From Cyanobacteria bacterium UBA11370 (GTDB taxonomy: Bacteria > Cyanobacteriota > Cyanobacteriia > Cyanobacteriales > Coleofasciculaceae): a DNA stretch of 13,114 nucleotides. The stretch is from positions 1 through 13,114 of the forward strand of contig DNGI01000065.1 of assembly GCA_003486645.1 (NCBI GenBank). The letters are read 5' to 3'. The notes under the pieces were generated by a model that was given only the letters and a program-made list of their open reading frames with translations, ran no database searches and had not been told where the DNA came from. The position numbers were made by a program, and so were the translations under genes. Each line of letters starts with the position of its first letter. Within the stretch, counting starts at the first letter, position 1. Positions 13,018-13,114 of the stretch are shown here, piece by piece.

Positions 13018-13114
13018 CGATCTGCCCCCAGGAAACTTAAAACAATAAATAAGGGTATCACTGGCAGTATAGCGATATTAGGGGTGTGGAGAGTGGAGAT
13101 GGGGAGAGGGGGGG
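13018..13114. other. upstream flank of the DUF3318 gene with purine-rich tract
   Basis: About 97 bases without a gene. The upstream region of the DUF3318 start should hold its promoter, but no consensus is convincing. The last 30 bases (13085-13114) are almost entirely G and A, with GGAGAG/GGGGAG units, and probably belong to a short tandem repeat that continues beyond the window. Confidence 0.45.

Overview
The window looks like chromosomal DNA of a cyanobacterium, probably a filamentous one. The cyanobacterial palindrome HIP1 (GCGATCGC) occurs five times in 13 kb (1376, 1466, 6226, 9436, 12563), far above chance. Two genes belong to families essentially confined to cyanobacteria or the green lineage (a CGLD27/DUF1230 protein and a DUF3318 protein). 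Short tandem heptamers and octamers of the kind common in filamentous cyanobacteria fill several gaps.

Layout, left to right. (1) 1-1768: an octanucleotide tandem repeat, a type II (Rhizobium etli-like) asparaginase, and a CGLD27 membrane protein, both genes on the minus strand. (2) 1.81-5.35 kb: an accessory block. It holds a complete IscB RNA-guided nuclease with a highly structured upstream region that fits its omega RNA and a large palindrome downstream of the gene, then a 569-residue DUF262-DUF1524 protein of the GmrSD-like type IV restriction superfamily. (3) 5.46-6.55 kb: the housekeeping pair rsfS and yqeK, minus strand. (4) 6.57-9.9 kb: a polysaccharide-related group, minus strand, made of a GT4 glycosyltransferase, an RsbW-like anti-sigma ATPase and a STAS domain fused to a polyprenyl-phosphate sugar-phosphate transferase. 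(5) 9.99-10.77 kb: queE, plus strand, divergent from the STAS fusion. (6) 10.95-12.38 kb: an IS200/IS605-type element carrying tnpB but no tnpA, with matching bulged hairpins at both ends. (7) 12.38-13.02 kb: a DUF3318 membrane protein, minus strand, whose stop codon lies inside the last four bases of the tnpB element.

How the parts work together. The STAS-transferase fusion and the anti-sigma kinase are 25 bp apart, which suggests that partner switching (Ser phosphorylation of the STAS domain) controls the first membrane step of exopolysaccharide synthesis. The adjacent GT4 would add later sugars. IscB and TnpB are both OMEGA-type nucleases on elements without a transposase, so two independent RNA-guided systems sit about 8 kb apart. 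The IscB and DUF262-DUF1524 genes appear to have been placed into what was probably one housekeeping cluster (yqeK, rsfS, CGLD27, asparaginase). No tRNA, rRNA or CRISPR array was seen.
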